DNA of 36,460 bases from an uncultured Ruminococcus sp. (GTDB taxonomy: Bacteria > Bacillota > Clostridia > Oscillospirales > Acutalibacteraceae): the NCBI GenBank assembly GCA_902776375.1, contig CACYPV010000021.1, positions 6,294 through 42,753 of the forward strand, written 5' to 3'. A model generated the notes under the pieces. That model was not told the DNA's origin. It worked only from the letters and a program-made list of their open reading frames with translations, and did not search any database. The position numbers and the translations under genes are program-made. Below, piece after piece: positions 8,332 to 16,928 of the stretch (its first letter is position 1; each line of letters starts with the position of its first letter).

Positions 8332-9780
8332 TTACCTCATAGAAAGCATCCGGGCTCCGATGGTATAACCGATAAGGATAAGCACTATAGTTATCGCGAT
8401 CTTCCACTTGCGGTCGACTATCAAGCCGGCAAATTCGCGCAGAAAAGCGTTGGGGAAAAAGTACCACTTTGTTTTCGCGGATATGCCCATAGCGTCGAGC
8501 TTGTGCTTTTTGGCGAGCACGTAGCCGCGGAAAATGTGATAGTTGGTGGTGGCTATGCCCGCCTTTATGTTTTCGAGCGAGCCCGCGTCCTCGCGTATTT
8601 TTTCCGTGGAAAACTTTATATTCTGGTCGGTGTTTACGCTTTTGTCCTCCATGATTATCTGATCCTCATGGTAGCCCTGCTGTATCAGATACCGCTTCAT
8701 GGCTTCGCTCTCGGATATCACCTCGTCGGCTCCCTGACCGCCCGAGGGAACGAACTTCGCGTGCCTGCCGTTTGATGCGAACTGCTCTTTTTCAAAGCCT
8801 ATCGCCGCGTCGGCCCTGCCCTTTAGTATGGGCGTAAGCGTGCCATCCTTGCGTATGCCGCAGCCTAGGATGATAAGGTAGTCGCGGTCATGGGGCGGTC
8901 TGCGCCTTGTGGACAGATAGGCGCAAACGATGGTCGACAGCAGCATGCACGCCATAAAGGTGACGATGTAAGACAGGCAGCTGCCGATATAAGACGATAT
9001 GTCGTAGTCGAAGGTGATGAAATCGGTGTAGCACCAAAATACCGCCGCGATAGCCAAAAACCAAACGAACGCCAAGGCTATGCCCAGCATATTCTGCGGG
9101 CGGAAGCCCTCGTGGCGCAGCAGCCAGATATTGCTGAAAGCCATAGCAAGGCAGATCACCAGCATTACCGGAGCGGAAACCAGCGCGAACAGCTCGCCCG
9201 TGTGCAGCATGTCCTGAAGGAAGCCGCGGAACGTGTTCATCCACTGCATGCCGTAGATAAGCACCGTGATTATAGCCGCGCAGAACAGAGCAGCTCCCCC
9301 GTAGGCTATCATCGAGTAGGAGAATTTGGCTTTTTTAAGGTTCTCCAAAAACGACAGCAGCATGGTGATAAAAATAAGCCCCAAGCCGACCAGTATCACG
9401 ATCTCGATGATTATGTATCCGTCAAAATCAAGCGCGTCGGTATTGAAGATGGTGCCGAACCGGTCGACGAATATATTAAGCTTGTATTCGCCGTGACCCT
9501 TTATAATGACGTCTACCTCAGTTGATTTGCGGCGCTTTTCACCCGTCGAGCGAAACTCGATGCACGGGTGACCGTCGCCGTCAAAATAAGCGCGTTCCGC
9601 CGTGACGACGAAGGTCTCGTGAACGTTCACCTCAAGGTCGCTGTCCTTTGCGTACGGATTCGACACAAACATCATGCGCTCGGTATAGGTGCTTCCGTCG
9701 ATAGCGACATATGTGATAGAGCCTATCGTCATAGCCAGCAAAATGGCGGCAAGTATTATAAAACGTTTTTTGATCTTCAA
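8332..9780 (-). CDS. DUF218 (YdcF/ElyC-like) membrane protein
   Basis: With a TTG start at 9780, eight bases after GGAG, the protein has 482 residues and begins MKIKKRF; a GTG at 9789 lies too close to the ribosome site. There is an N-terminal signal-anchor, an extracytoplasmic beta-rich part (about 25-120), then five hydrophobic segments, then a DUF218 domain at about 320-440. Motifs of that domain are present: DYLIILGCGI, KGRADAAI, PSGGQGADE, SEAMKRYL and NTDQNI. DUF218 proteins such as ElyC and SanA influence envelope or vancomycin-related phenotypes, but the reaction is not settled. A final membrane segment lies near the C-terminus. It is cotranscribed with the zinc-ribbon gene downstream. 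Confidence 0.87.
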   Translation of the reverse strand: MKIKKRFIILAAILLAMTIGSITYVAIDGSTYTERMMFVSNPYAKDSDLEVNVHETFVVTAERAYFDGDGHPCIEFRSTGEKRRKSTEVDVIIKGHGEYKLNIFVDRFGTIFNTDALDFDGYIIIEIVILVGLGLIFITMLLSFLENLKKAKFSYSMIAYGGAALFCAAIITVLIYGMQWMNTFRGFLQDMLHTGELFALVSAPVMLVICLAMAFSNIWLLRHEGFRPQNMLGIALAFVWFLAIAAVFWCYTDFITFDYDISSYIGSCLSYIVTFMACMLLSTIVCAYLSTRRRPPHDRDYLIILGCGIRKDGTLTPILKGRADAAIGFEKEQFASNGRHAKFVPSGGQGADEVISESEAMKRYLIQQGYHEDQIIMEDKSVNTDQNIKFSTEKIREDAGSLENIKAGIATTNYHIFRGYVLAKKHKLDAMGISAKTKWYFFPNAFLREFAGLIVDRKWKIAITIVLILIGYTIGARMLSMR

Positions 9781-9811
9781 ACAAATCACTCCAAATGGGT
9801 ACTATAGATTT

Positions 9812-9841
9812 ATTGTACCACATGCACGGTAAAGAAATCAA
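9812..9841 (-). promoter_or_regulatory. Probable promoter of the DUF218 operon
   Basis: On the minus strand, TTGATT (9841-9836) and TACAAT (9817-9812) are spaced by 18 bases, 32 bases before the chosen TTG start. The -35 box is only moderately close to consensus. Confidence 0.5.
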
Positions 9842-9842
9842 G

Positions 9843-9994
9843 ATATAAGATATAAGTTAGAAGTAATAAGTTATAAGTAATAAGTTGAAAATTACAAATT
9901 ACAAGCTGCAAGTTATCTTATCAATAAACGTTTAGCTTCAATCAACTTGCAATTTGTCATTTGTAATTTTTAACTCAAAAACTTTGAACTTTAA
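9843..9994. repeat. Two facing heptamer arrays (ATATAAG/TTACAAG type)
   Basis: The left arm (9843-9912) consists of ten 7-base units drifting from ATATAAG through TAATAAG to TTACAAA, TTACAAG and CTGCAAG. After a 33-base gap containing AAACGTTTAGC, the right arm (9946-9994) carries CTTGCAA, TTTGTCA, TTTGTAA and further units. The right arm is the imperfect reverse complement of the inner left arm, so the RNA could fold into one long hairpin. No gene lies here. Confidence 0.85.
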
Positions 9995-10003
9995 ACTAAA
10001 AAA

Positions 10004-10029
10004 GACCGCCAACATAAAAGTCAGCGGTC
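10004..10029 (-). terminator. Intrinsic terminator of cysE
   Basis: On the minus strand GACCGC and GCGGTC pair, extended inward by GAC/GTT, around a TTTTAT loop, followed by TTTTTT. It lies just after the cysE stop. Confidence 0.85.
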
Positions 10030-10035
10030 AAAAAA

Positions 10036-10995
10036 TCATATCACATGGAAGCAGGTGTCCTCGGGGCTTATCTCTCTTGTCTCGACGGGCTTGCCGGCGT
10101 CGTAGCGGAACATCAGCTCCTGGCTTTTAACGCTCACCTTCGCACCCTCGGGGATAGAGCCGGTGATAAAGGCGTTACCGCCGATAACTACGTTCTTGCC
10201 TATAACGGTGTCGCCGCCCAAAATGGAAGCTCCCGAATAGATAGTCACGTTGTCGCGGATAGTCGGGTGACGCTTTTTGCCGCGCAAGTTCTGTCCGCCG
10301 CGCGTGGAAAGCGCGCCCAGGGTCACGCCCTGATATATCTTCACGTTGTCGCCGATCTCGGTGGTCTCGCCTATAACGATGCCCGTGCCGTGGTCGATGA
10401 AGAAATACTTGCCTATGGTGGTGCCGGGGTGTATGTCGATACCCGTCAGGCTGTGGGCGTGCTCGGTCATGATGCGCGGAATGAGCGGAACGCCCAGCAA
10501 AAACAGCTCGTGCGCTATGCGGTTCGAGAATATGGCGTACAGTCCCGGATAGGTGCAGATTATCTCGTCCTTGTTGTAGGCGGCGGGGTCGCCGTCGTAA
10601 AACGCCTGTATGTCGGTCTCGATGTACTCTCTGATCTTCGGGATGGTCTCAAGGAACGCAAAGGTCACGCGCTCAGCCTCAGCCGCTATCTCCTCTGCGG
10701 AGCTGTTTTCAAAGCGCGGAGTATAGCGCAGCACGATCGCGGTCTGCTTTTGCAGGTTGTAAATTATATCCTCAAGCAGGATAGAGATATTGTTGCGCAC
10801 GGTGTAGGTGCGGTAATTGGCGTTGTGGTAATAGCCCGGGTAAATGACGACTTTCAGCTTCTCCAGAATGTCGATGACCGTATCCTTGTCGGGGTACTCG
10901 AACATCTTGTTTTCGTCGATGACGCGCCCCTTCGAGTAGTCGTCCATAAGCAGGTCGACCAGCTTATCTATCCTGTTTTCCATGCCGTTGTCCAT
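10036..10995 (-). CDS. cysE: Serine O-acetyltransferase, EpsC type
   Basis: This enzyme makes O-acetylserine from serine and acetyl-CoA, the first step of cysteine synthesis. It is 319 residues, longer than E. coli CysE because of an extended helical N-terminal domain (1-180) like that of EpsC-type enzymes. The left-handed beta-helix with hexapeptide repeats runs from about 184 to 290 ([35 protein letters not shown]). The catalytic pair is recognisable as D187 and H202, spaced like the known Asp-His pair. ATG 10995 has GAGGTGAT seven bases upstream. It is transcribed alone from a strong promoter with an adjoining palindrome, suggesting control by a cysteine-responsive regulator. Confidence 0.95.
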   Translation of the reverse strand: MDNGMENRIDKLVDLLMDDYSKGRVIDENKMFEYPDKDTVIDILEKLKVVIYPGYYHNANYRTYTVRNNISILLEDIIYNLQKQTAIVLRYTPRFENSSAEEIAAEAERVTFAFLETIPKIREYIETDIQAFYDGDPAAYNKDEIICTYPGLYAIFSNRIAHELFLLGVPLIPRIMTEHAHSLTGIDIHPGTTIGKYFFIDHGTGIVIGETTEIGDNVKIYQGVTLGALSTRGGQNLRGKKRHPTIRDNVTIYSGASILGGDTVIGKNVVIGGNAFITGSIPEGAKVSVKSQELMFRYDAGKPVETREISPEDTCFHVI

Positions 10996-11034
10996 AATAT
11001 CACCTCAGTAAAGAGTATGCCGTATATCTAACAT

Positions 11035-11087
11035 ATATTAGCATAATTCGGGTTGCTCTGTCAACAATCCTATTGAAATAATAGGAT
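11035..11087 (-). promoter_or_regulatory. cysE promoter with upstream 21-base palindrome
   Basis: On the minus strand TTGACA (11064-11059) and TAATAT (11040-11035) are spaced by 18 bases, with an extended TGC before the -10. Two bases upstream of the -35 lies a perfect inverted repeat, ATCCTATT-GAAAT-AATAGGAT (11067-11087). The position fits binding of an activator or of a Rrf2/CymR-type cysteine regulator (inference). It also overlaps the region just upstream of the divergent promoter at 11098. Confidence 0.75.
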
Positions 11088-11097
11088 ATAATTAATC

Positions 11098-11126
11098 TTG
11101 AAAACCTCTGCCGCATGTGCTATACT
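11098..11126 (+). promoter_or_regulatory. Promoter of the walJ-rlmH-rqcH cluster
   Basis: TTGAAA (11098-11103) and TATACT (11121-11126) are spaced by 17 bases, with an extended -10 TGC. It diverges from the cysE promoter. Confidence 0.8.
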
Positions 11127-11154
11127 ATAACCCGACAAAGAAGGGAATGATTTG

Positions 11155-11943
11155 ATGGCAAAGGCGGTGCCGCTTTTCAGCGGAAGCAAGGGCAACAGCT
11201 ACTTTATAGGCTCGGGCAACGAAGGCGTTCTGATCGACGCGGGCAAAAACTGCAAGCAGATCGAGCTTGCAATGGAGCTCAACGGCGTTGACATGCGGCT
11301 TGTGCACGCGCTGTTCATCACGCACGAGCATAACGACCACTGCGCCGCCGTGCGCGTGCTCGCCAAAAAGTACGATCTGGACGTTTACGCCAGCGCCGGC
11401 ACCATGCGCGCGCTCGAGATGAGCAGCAAGCTCGACCCGCGCACAAGGACGCATATTATCGAGACCGAGGTCGCCGTGGGCAACATGCTGATAAGCCGCA
11501 TTAACACACCTCACGACGCCGCCGAAAGCTGCTGCTACCGCGTAGTCACGCCCGACGGAAAGTCCGCGCTCATCGCCACCGACATGGGCGTTATGACCGA
11601 CGGCGTGCGCTTTGCCGCCGCCGAAAGCGACTTTGTGGTGCTTGAATCGAACCACGACATAGAAATGCTGAAAACAGGCCCCTACCCCTATCCGCTGAAA
11701 AAGCGCATACTGTCCGACCGCGGGCACCTTTCAAACGAAGCCTGCGCCGCCGAGCTTGTGGAGCTTGTAAAAAGCGGCACCCTGCGGCTGATGCTGGGGC
11801 ACCTCAGCGAGCAGAACAACACCCCTCAGCTCGCCCTGCGCACCTCGGTGTGCGAGCTGGAACGCGCGGGAATGAAATACAACAACGACTTCACGCTGGA
11901 CGTAGCTCCCGCGATGACGACGCAAAAGAGCGTGATTTTTTAA
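11155..11943 (+). CDS. MBL-fold metallo-hydrolase, WalJ/YycJ-like
   Basis: This 262-residue protein is a metallo-beta-lactamase-fold hydrolase. The metal-binding motif is THEHNDH (H57, H59, D61, H62), preceded by GVLIDAG, with ATDMG near 150 and a later histidine in LGHLSEQNN. The SDRGHLSNE segment near 200 is typical of the YycJ/WalJ group. These proteins are cytoplasmic, linked to the WalRK cell-wall regulon or to nuclease activity, and their substrate is not firmly known. The start ATG 11155 has AAGGGA eight bases upstream; a TTG one codon earlier is less likely. The stop overlaps the rlmH start by one base, the gene order also seen near yycJ in other Firmicutes. Confidence 0.9.
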   Translation: MAKAVPLFSGSKGNSYFIGSGNEGVLIDAGKNCKQIELAMELNGVDMRLVHALFITHEHNDHCAAVRVLAKKYDLDVYASAGTMRALEMSSKLDPRTRTHIIETEVAVGNMLISRINTPHDAAESCCYRVVTPDGKSALIATDMGVMTDGVRFAAAESDFVVLESNHDIEMLKTGPYPYPLKKRILSDRGHLSNEACAAELVELVKSGTLRLMLGHLSEQNNTPQLALRTSVCELERAGMKYNNDFTLDVAPAMTTQKSVIF

Positions 11944-12428
11944 TGCTGAAGATCAACATTATTTGCATAGGCAAAATCAAAGAAAAATATTTTACCGACG
12001 CCATAGCCGAATACCAAAAGCGGCTTGGCGCGTTCTGTAAGTTCCAAATAATCGAACTCCCCGAGGAACGCATAAAGAGCAACACCCCGAACGCGGCGCA
12101 GATAAACGAAGTGCTGATTTCCGAGGGCAAGCGCATTTTGCAGAAAATAAGCCCCTCCGACTACGTCGCCGCGATGTGCATAGAGGGCAAGCTGCTATCG
12201 AGCGAGGAACTCGCGCAGACGCTCTCCGGCGCCGCGGTCATAGGCAAAAGCACCGTCAGCTTCATCATAGGCGGCAGCTACGGGCTAAGCGACGAGGTCA
12301 AAAACCGCGCCGACCTGCGCCTTTCCATGAGCCGCATGACCTTCCCCCACCAAATGGCAAGGGTAATTTTAAGCGAGCAGATCTACAGAGCGTTTGAGAT
12401 AATCAATAACGGAAAATACCATAAATAA
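11943..12428 (+). CDS. rlmH: 23S rRNA pseudouridine-1915 N3-methyltransferase RlmH
   Basis: RlmH is a SPOUT-class enzyme that uses S-adenosylmethionine to methylate pseudouridine 1915 in helix 69 of 23S rRNA on the assembled ribosome. The protein is 161 residues, close to the usual 159. It begins MLKINIICIGKIKEKY and has the SAM-binding knot motif FIIGGSYGLSDEV and the C-terminal SMSRMTFPHQMARVILSEQIYRA, which are hallmarks of the family. The ATG at 11943 shares one base with the preceding TAA, so it is translationally coupled. An in-frame extension back to 11850 lies inside walJ and is rejected. Confidence 0.97.
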   Translation: MLKINIICIGKIKEKYFTDAIAEYQKRLGAFCKFQIIELPEERIKSNTPNAAQINEVLISEGKRILQKISPSDYVAAMCIEGKLLSSEELAQTLSGAAVIGKSTVSFIIGGSYGLSDEVKNRADLRLSMSRMTFPHQMARVILSEQIYRAFEIINNGKYHK

Positions 12429-12568
12429 GTGGAAAGTGGCTAGATTAGGTATTAGGTATTAGGTATCAGGTATTAGGGGTGTAGAGGAAACGTTTGTGCT
12501 TTGCCGTTGCCGCCCGGCTACGGGCCTCAACTTTCCACTTTCAACTTTCAACTTTCAATTTTCAACTT
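12427..12568. repeat. Two heptamer arrays (TTAGGTA and TCAACTT) around an AACGTTT core
   Basis: Units AAGTGGA and AAGTGGC (12427-12440) are followed by TTAGGTA three times, TCAGGTA and TTAGGGG (12445-12479). Then comes the inverted AACGTTT...GCCGTTGCCGCC core (12488-12515), with CGGCTACGGGCC. The second array is TCAACTT, TCCACTT, TCAACTT twice, TCAATTT and TCAACTT (12527-12568). AAGTGGA is the reverse complement of TCCACTT, so the outer units again face each other. The array ends six bases before the rqcH ribosome site. Confidence 0.85.
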
Positions 12569-12582
12569 TACTCGGAGGTTTC

Positions 12583-14319
12583 ATGGCACTCGACGGCATA
12601 TTCTTACGGCATATCAAAAAGGAAATAGAAGAGACCGCGCTCGGCGCTCGGGTCAATCAGGTTTACCAGCCCAACCGCGACGAGCTTGTGCTCGTGCTGC
12701 GCACCTACGGGGGAAGCAAAAAACTGTTGCTCTCCTCGCGGGCTAATTCGCCGCGCGTGAATTTCTGCGTCAACACGCCCGAAAACCCCGCACAGCCGCC
12801 TATGTTCTGCATGCTGCTGCGCAAGCGGTTAGGCGGCGGCAAGCTTGTGGGCGTGCGCCAGCTCGGCTGCGACCGCGTGCTGTTTCTCGACTTTGAGTGC
12901 GTGAACGAGCTCGGCGACGTCGAGGGTCTGAGCGTAGTTTGCGAAATAATGGGAATGTACAGCAACCTGATAGTGATAAACCGCGACTCAAACATCATCA
13001 TCGACGCGATAAAGCGCGTTGACCTGACCGTCAGCAGCCGCCGCTTTGTGCTGCCCAACATCCCCTACGAGCTGCCCGAAGCGCAGGACAAGCTGAATAT
13101 TTTAAAGCACACGCCCGAAGATATCGCCCAAGCGGCAAAAAGCCTGCCTGCGGAAATGCCGCTTTCCAAGGCGCTCATGCAGGTCGTCCAAGGCGTATCC
13201 CCCATCGTCGCGCGCGAGCTTGAATACCGCGTGCTCGAGGGCGCGACCAACCGCGCAGAGGGTGCGCTTTACGATAAGCTTATAAGCGTGCTCGGCGACT
13301 TCAAAGCCATGACCGAAGCCTGCAACAAAAAGCCCTGCATAGTCTACCGCGAGGACGGCAGACCGATGGATTTTTCGTTCTTCCCCATCACTCAGTACGG
13401 CGGCTACGCCAAGGTAAAAACCACCGAAGGCTTTTCCGCGACGGTCGACGAATTCTACGAGGAACGCGACGCGCGCGAGCGCATGCGCGTCAAGAGCCAC
13501 AGCCTTAACAAGCTGCTGACTAACCTTATCGACCGCACCTCGCGCAAGATAAACAAGCAGCGCAGCGAGCTTGCCCAATGCGCCGACCGTGAGCAATTGA
13601 GGATATACGGCGACCTGCTGCACGCGAACCTCTACCGCATAGAGCGCGGCGCGTCCGCAGTCGAGGTCGAGAACTTTTACGACGAAAGCAACAGCCTTAT
13701 CACAATAAAGCTGAACCCCGCCATATCCCCCGCCGCGAACGCGCAGAAGTACTATAAGGATTACCAAAAGGCAAAGACCGCCGAGACCGTGCTCGCCGAG
13801 CAGATCGAAAAAGGCACGGCGGAGCTGGAATATCTTGGATCGGTAGCCGACAGCCTCAGCCGCGCCGAGACCGAGCGCGAGCTCAGCCAGATACGCGAGG
13901 AGCTGACCGAACAGGGCTATCTGCGGCGCCCCAAGGGCAAGGCGCAAAAGCAGGCGCAGCTTCCGCCAAAGGAGTACCGATCGTCCGACGGCTTCACTAT
14001 ACTCGTCGGCAGGAACAACCGCCAAAACGATCAGCTCACCCTTAAAACCGCCGCCAAAACTGACATTTGGCTGCACACAAAGGACATCCACGGCTCGCAC
14101 GTCATAATCCGCGCCGACGGCAAAACGGTGAGCGACACGGCTATCCTTGAAGCCGCGCAGCTTGCCGCCTACCACAGCAAGGCGCGCGAAAGCACCAACG
14201 TCCCCGTGGACTACACGCTTGTAAAAAACGTCAGCAAGCCCGCCGGCGCAAAGCCCGGAATGGTGATATACGTTAAGAATAAGACTGTTTTTGTCGACCC
14301 GAAATCAATTGACAGTTGA
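12583..14319 (+). CDS. rqcH: Ribosome quality control protein RqcH (NFACT family)
   Basis: RqcH binds obstructed 50S subunits and recruits alanyl-tRNA to add C-terminal alanine tails that mark stalled peptides for degradation. The ATG at 12583 has GGAGG five bases upstream, giving 578 residues; the longer frame starting at 12496 lies in repeat DNA. The NFACT-N domain (1-about 200) holds the diagnostic D97-R98 pair (GCDRVLF) needed for tRNA recruitment in the family. A helical coiled-coil middle (about 270-440) follows, then the NFACT-R domain (about 460-570) with DIWLHTKDIHGSHV. Older annotations call it fibronectin-binding protein A. No close terminator is seen downstream. Confidence 0.95.
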   Translation: MALDGIFLRHIKKEIEETALGARVNQVYQPNRDELVLVLRTYGGSKKLLLSSRANSPRVNFCVNTPENPAQPPMFCMLLRKRLGGGKLVGVRQLGCDRVLFLDFECVNELGDVEGLSVVCEIMGMYSNLIVINRDSNIIIDAIKRVDLTVSSRRFVLPNIPYELPEAQDKLNILKHTPEDIAQAAKSLPAEMPLSKALMQVVQGVSPIVARELEYRVLEGATNRAEGALYDKLISVLGDFKAMTEACNKKPCIVYREDGRPMDFSFFPITQYGGYAKVKTTEGFSATVDEFYEERDARERMRVKSHSLNKLLTNLIDRTSRKINKQRSELAQCADREQLRIYGDLLHANLYRIERGASAVEVENFYDESNSLITIKLNPAISPAANAQKYYKDYQKAKTAETVLAEQIEKGTAELEYLGSVADSLSRAETERELSQIREELTEQGYLRRPKGKAQKQAQLPPKEYRSSDGFTILVGRNNRQNDQLTLKTAAKTDIWLHTKDIHGSHVIIRADGKTVSDTAILEAAQLAAYHSKARESTNVPVDYTLVKNVSKPAGAKPGMVIYVKNKTVFVDPKSIDS

Positions 14320-14364
14320 CAATGAGCCAAACGCTTCTTTCTTTATAAAAATCCCTTTCACCTA

Positions 14365-14425
14365 TTGACAAACGGCTCAATAGGTGATATATTTAAGATA
14401 ACATATGAACGGATATACATATGTT
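14365..14425 (+). promoter_or_regulatory. Promoter and operator of the metal-efflux operon
   Basis: TTGACA (14365-14370) and TATATT (14388-14393) are spaced by 17 bases. An inverted repeat, AACATATG (14400-14407) and CATATGTT (14418-14425), begins at the expected transcription start. ArsR/SmtB repressors typically bind AT-rich inverted repeats in this position, so the adjacent ArsR protein is the likely ligand. Confidence 0.8.
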
Positions 14426-14448
14426 CAAGTATATAGCAAGGTGATATT

Positions 14449-14745
14449 ATGGACAACAACATACCCGACATCGAGATCTTGTTTGAGCTTGCCGATCTTT
14501 TCAAGGTTTTCGGCGACTCAACGCGCCTGCGCGTTATGGTGACGATCTCAGACAGCGAGCGTTCCGTGACCGAAATAGCCGAGTCGCTCAACATGGAGCA
14601 GAGCACTATCTCACATCAGCTTCGCGTACTGCGGCAAAACAAGCTGGTGCGCGTGCGCCGCGACGGCAAGCAGATGTACTACTCGCTCGACGACGATCAC
14701 GTAAAGAAAATAATCGAAATGGGCATGGATCATATTTTGGAGTAA
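14449..14745 (+). CDS. ArsR/SmtB-family metal-sensing repressor
   Basis: This 98-residue winged-helix repressor contains the ArsR helix-turn-helix (SVTEIAESLNMEQSTISHQLRVL, about 39-61, split here by its turn) and a beta-wing (VRRDGKQMYYSL). The last helix carries the alpha-5 zinc site: D82-x-H84, ten residues, H95-x-x-E98, which is the pattern of SmtB/CzrA sensors. The alpha-3 CxC motif of arsenic or cadmium sensors is absent, so zinc (or cobalt) is the likely signal. Metal binding releases the DNA. It has an AAGGTGAT ribosome site and is separated from the ATPase gene by 4 bases. Confidence 0.93.
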   Translation: MDNNIPDIEILFELADLFKVFGDSTRLRVMVTISDSERSVTEIAESLNMEQSTISHQLRVLRQNKLVRVRRDGKQMYYSLDDDHVKKIIEMGMDHILE

Positions 14746-14749
14746 CGCT

Positions 14750-16906
14750 ATGAAACATACACTTATTCTGGAAAACCTCACCTGCGCTCACTGCGCCTCA
14801 AAAATCGAGGCCGCTATCGCGAACGCTGACGGCTACGAGCAGGTCAGCTACAACTTTGCGACAAAAACGCTCAGGTTCGTGAGCGAAAGCGAAAACCCCG
14901 TCTCCGAGATACAGGCGATCTGCGACAGCATTGAGGACGGCGTCAAGGTTGTGTTTGAACACGAGCACAAGCACGAGCATCATCACGAGCATCACGAACA
15001 CCACGAGCATCACTGCGAGGACGGCTGCTGCGGGCATGACCACGAGCACGGTCACGAGCATGGACACGAGCACGGCGAAAAGAGCAAAATCAAAAACATC
15101 CTGCTCATCGCTTCCGTGGTTTTAGGCGCGGCGGCGATAGTTCTTCATCTGCTTTGGCACGGTGACGCCGCACATTGGACGGTGTTCGCCCTCAGCCTTG
15201 CGGCGACTCTGGCGGCGGGCTACGACGTGTTCCTAAAGGGCTTCAAAAACGCCTTCAAACTGCGCATAGAAGAAACCGTGCTTATCACGATAGCCGTCAT
15301 AGCGGCTTTCTGCCTGGGCGAATTCACCGAGGCGGCGGCTGTCACGATTCTGTTTTCCATAGGCGAGTTCATCGAGGATTTGGCGGTGGGCAAAAGCCGC
15401 CGCGACATCGAAAAGCTCAGCCAAATTCGCCCCGATACGGCGACTGTCCTTGAAAACGGCATTGAAAAAACCGTGGACGCAAACAGCGTAGCGGTCGGCT
15501 CGTTCATCATCGTAGCCCCTCACGAGCGCGTTCCGCTGGACGGTATCGTGCAGAAGGGCAACTCGACCATCGACGCCTCCGCGCTGACGGGCGAAAGCCT
15601 GCCTATTGAGGTCGGAGAAGGCGGCGAGGTTCTCAGCGGCTCAATGAACGGCGAAGGTCTGCTCACGCTCAAAACCACAAAGGCCTTCGGCGACAGCACC
15701 GCGACGCGCATCCTCCGCCTTGTTGAGGACGCCGCCGCGCAGAAGGGCAAGCGCGAAAAGCTTATCACCCGCTTTGCAAACATCTACACACCCATCGTTG
15801 TCGGCTTGGCGGTACTTATCGCTGCACTGCCGCCGATTTTGGGCTTCGGCAGCTTCCAAATGTGGCTGTACCGCGCGCTTATCGTGCTGGTTGCAAGCTG
15901 CCCCTGCGCCATCGTCATCTCCGTTCCGCTGTCATACTATTCGGGTATCGGCGCGGGCTCGCGCATGGGCGTGCTGATAAAGGGCGGCAAATATCTTGAA
16001 GCTCTCGCAAAGGCGGACTGCTTCGCCTTTGACAAAACCGGCACCCTGACCACGGGCAAAGTTTCCGTGAGCGCTGTTCACGCGTATAACGGATACAGCG
16101 AGGACGATATACTCGCTCTTGCCGCGGCGTGCGAAAAGCACTCCTCCCACCCTATCGCAATGGCGATAAAGGAAAAAGCGGGCGCGAATGATATAGTCCT
16201 GAGCGATTACAAAGAGATCGCCGGCTGCGGCGCCTCGGCTGTATATAAAGAAAAGCCGCTCGCCTGCGGCAACGCAAAGCTGCTCACACAGGAGCTTCCG
16301 CCGGAGCTGCGAGGCAAAAACGCCGTGCTTCTGGTGTACGGCGGCGAGCTGATAGGCGCCGTTGAAATAAGCGATACCCTGCGAAAGGAAGCAAAGAGCG
16401 TGCTGGGTCAGCTCAAGGGCTTGGGCGTAAAGACCCTGCTGATGCTCACGGGCGATTCAAAGCAAAACGCCGCGGCGACTGTTGCGGAGCTGGGCAAAGT
16501 CGAGTACCGCGCGGAGCTGATGCCGCAGGATAAGCTGGATATTATCGGCGAGAATCAGCAAAACGGCAGCACGGTCTGCTTTGTGGGCGACGGCATAAAC
16601 GACGCGCCCGTGCTGGGCAAAAGCGACTGCGGAATAGCGATGGGCTTCGGAAGCGAAGCGGCTATAGAAGCCGCCGACGCGGTGCTCTCCTCCGGAGATC
16701 TGACCGCGCTTCCAAAGGCGGTTCGCCTCGCGCGCAAGACCCTGAACACCATCCGCGCCAACATATTTTTCGCGCTTGCCGTAAAGGCGGCGGTGATAGT
16801 CCTTGCGTTCTTCGGCTTGGCGCAAATGTGGATGTCCGTTCTCGCCGACACAGGCGTTTGCGTTATCTGCGTACTCTACACCGCAAGGCTTTTAAGGATA
16901 AAATAA
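14750..16906 (+). CDS. P1B-type heavy-metal ATPase (zinc/cadmium efflux)
   Basis: This 718-residue membrane pump exports divalent metals using ATP. An N-terminal HMA domain has the CAHC metal site (C12, C15). Residues 71-109 form a histidine-rich stretch (HEHKHEHHH and repeated GHEH) interrupted by a CEDGCCG cysteine motif. The core shows TGES (280-283), CPC (384-386) in the ion channel, DKTGT with phosphorylated D428, the HP pair (467-468), and GDGINDAP. The final helix has the K...DTG arrangement typical of the P1B-2 (Zn/Cd/Pb) group. It is coupled to the zinc-type ArsR sensor upstream. CadA or ZntA would be suitable names, but the exact metal range is inferred. Confidence 0.95.
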   Translation: MKHTLILENLTCAHCASKIEAAIANADGYEQVSYNFATKTLRFVSESENPVSEIQAICDSIEDGVKVVFEHEHKHEHHHEHHEHHEHHCEDGCCGHDHEHGHEHGHEHGEKSKIKNILLIASVVLGAAAIVLHLLWHGDAAHWTVFALSLAATLAAGYDVFLKGFKNAFKLRIEETVLITIAVIAAFCLGEFTEAAAVTILFSIGEFIEDLAVGKSRRDIEKLSQIRPDTATVLENGIEKTVDANSVAVGSFIIVAPHERVPLDGIVQKGNSTIDASALTGESLPIEVGEGGEVLSGSMNGEGLLTLKTTKAFGDSTATRILRLVEDAAAQKGKREKLITRFANIYTPIVVGLAVLIAALPPILGFGSFQMWLYRALIVLVASCPCAIVISVPLSYYSGIGAGSRMGVLIKGGKYLEALAKADCFAFDKTGTLTTGKVSVSAVHAYNGYSEDDILALAAACEKHSSHPIAMAIKEKAGANDIVLSDYKEIAGCGASAVYKEKPLACGNAKLLTQELPPELRGKNAVLLVYGGELIGAVEISDTLRKEAKSVLGQLKGLGVKTLLMLTGDSKQNAAATVAELGKVEYRAELMPQDKLDIIGENQQNGSTVCFVGDGINDAPVLGKSDCGIAMGFGSEAAIEAADAVLSSGDLTALPKAVRLARKTLNTIRANIFFALAVKAAVIVLAFFGLAQMWMSVLADTGVCVICVLYTARLLRIK

Positions 16907-16928
16907 AACCGCAGCAACCGCCGCGGTA

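Noticed and set aside
9843-9994. CRISPR-like array
   Set aside because: The units are 7 bases with no unique spacers, and no cas genes are present.
13102-14175. A 357-codon open frame opposite rqcH
   Set aside because: It is a shadow frame of rqcH; the sense strand carries NFACT motifs and a ribosome site.
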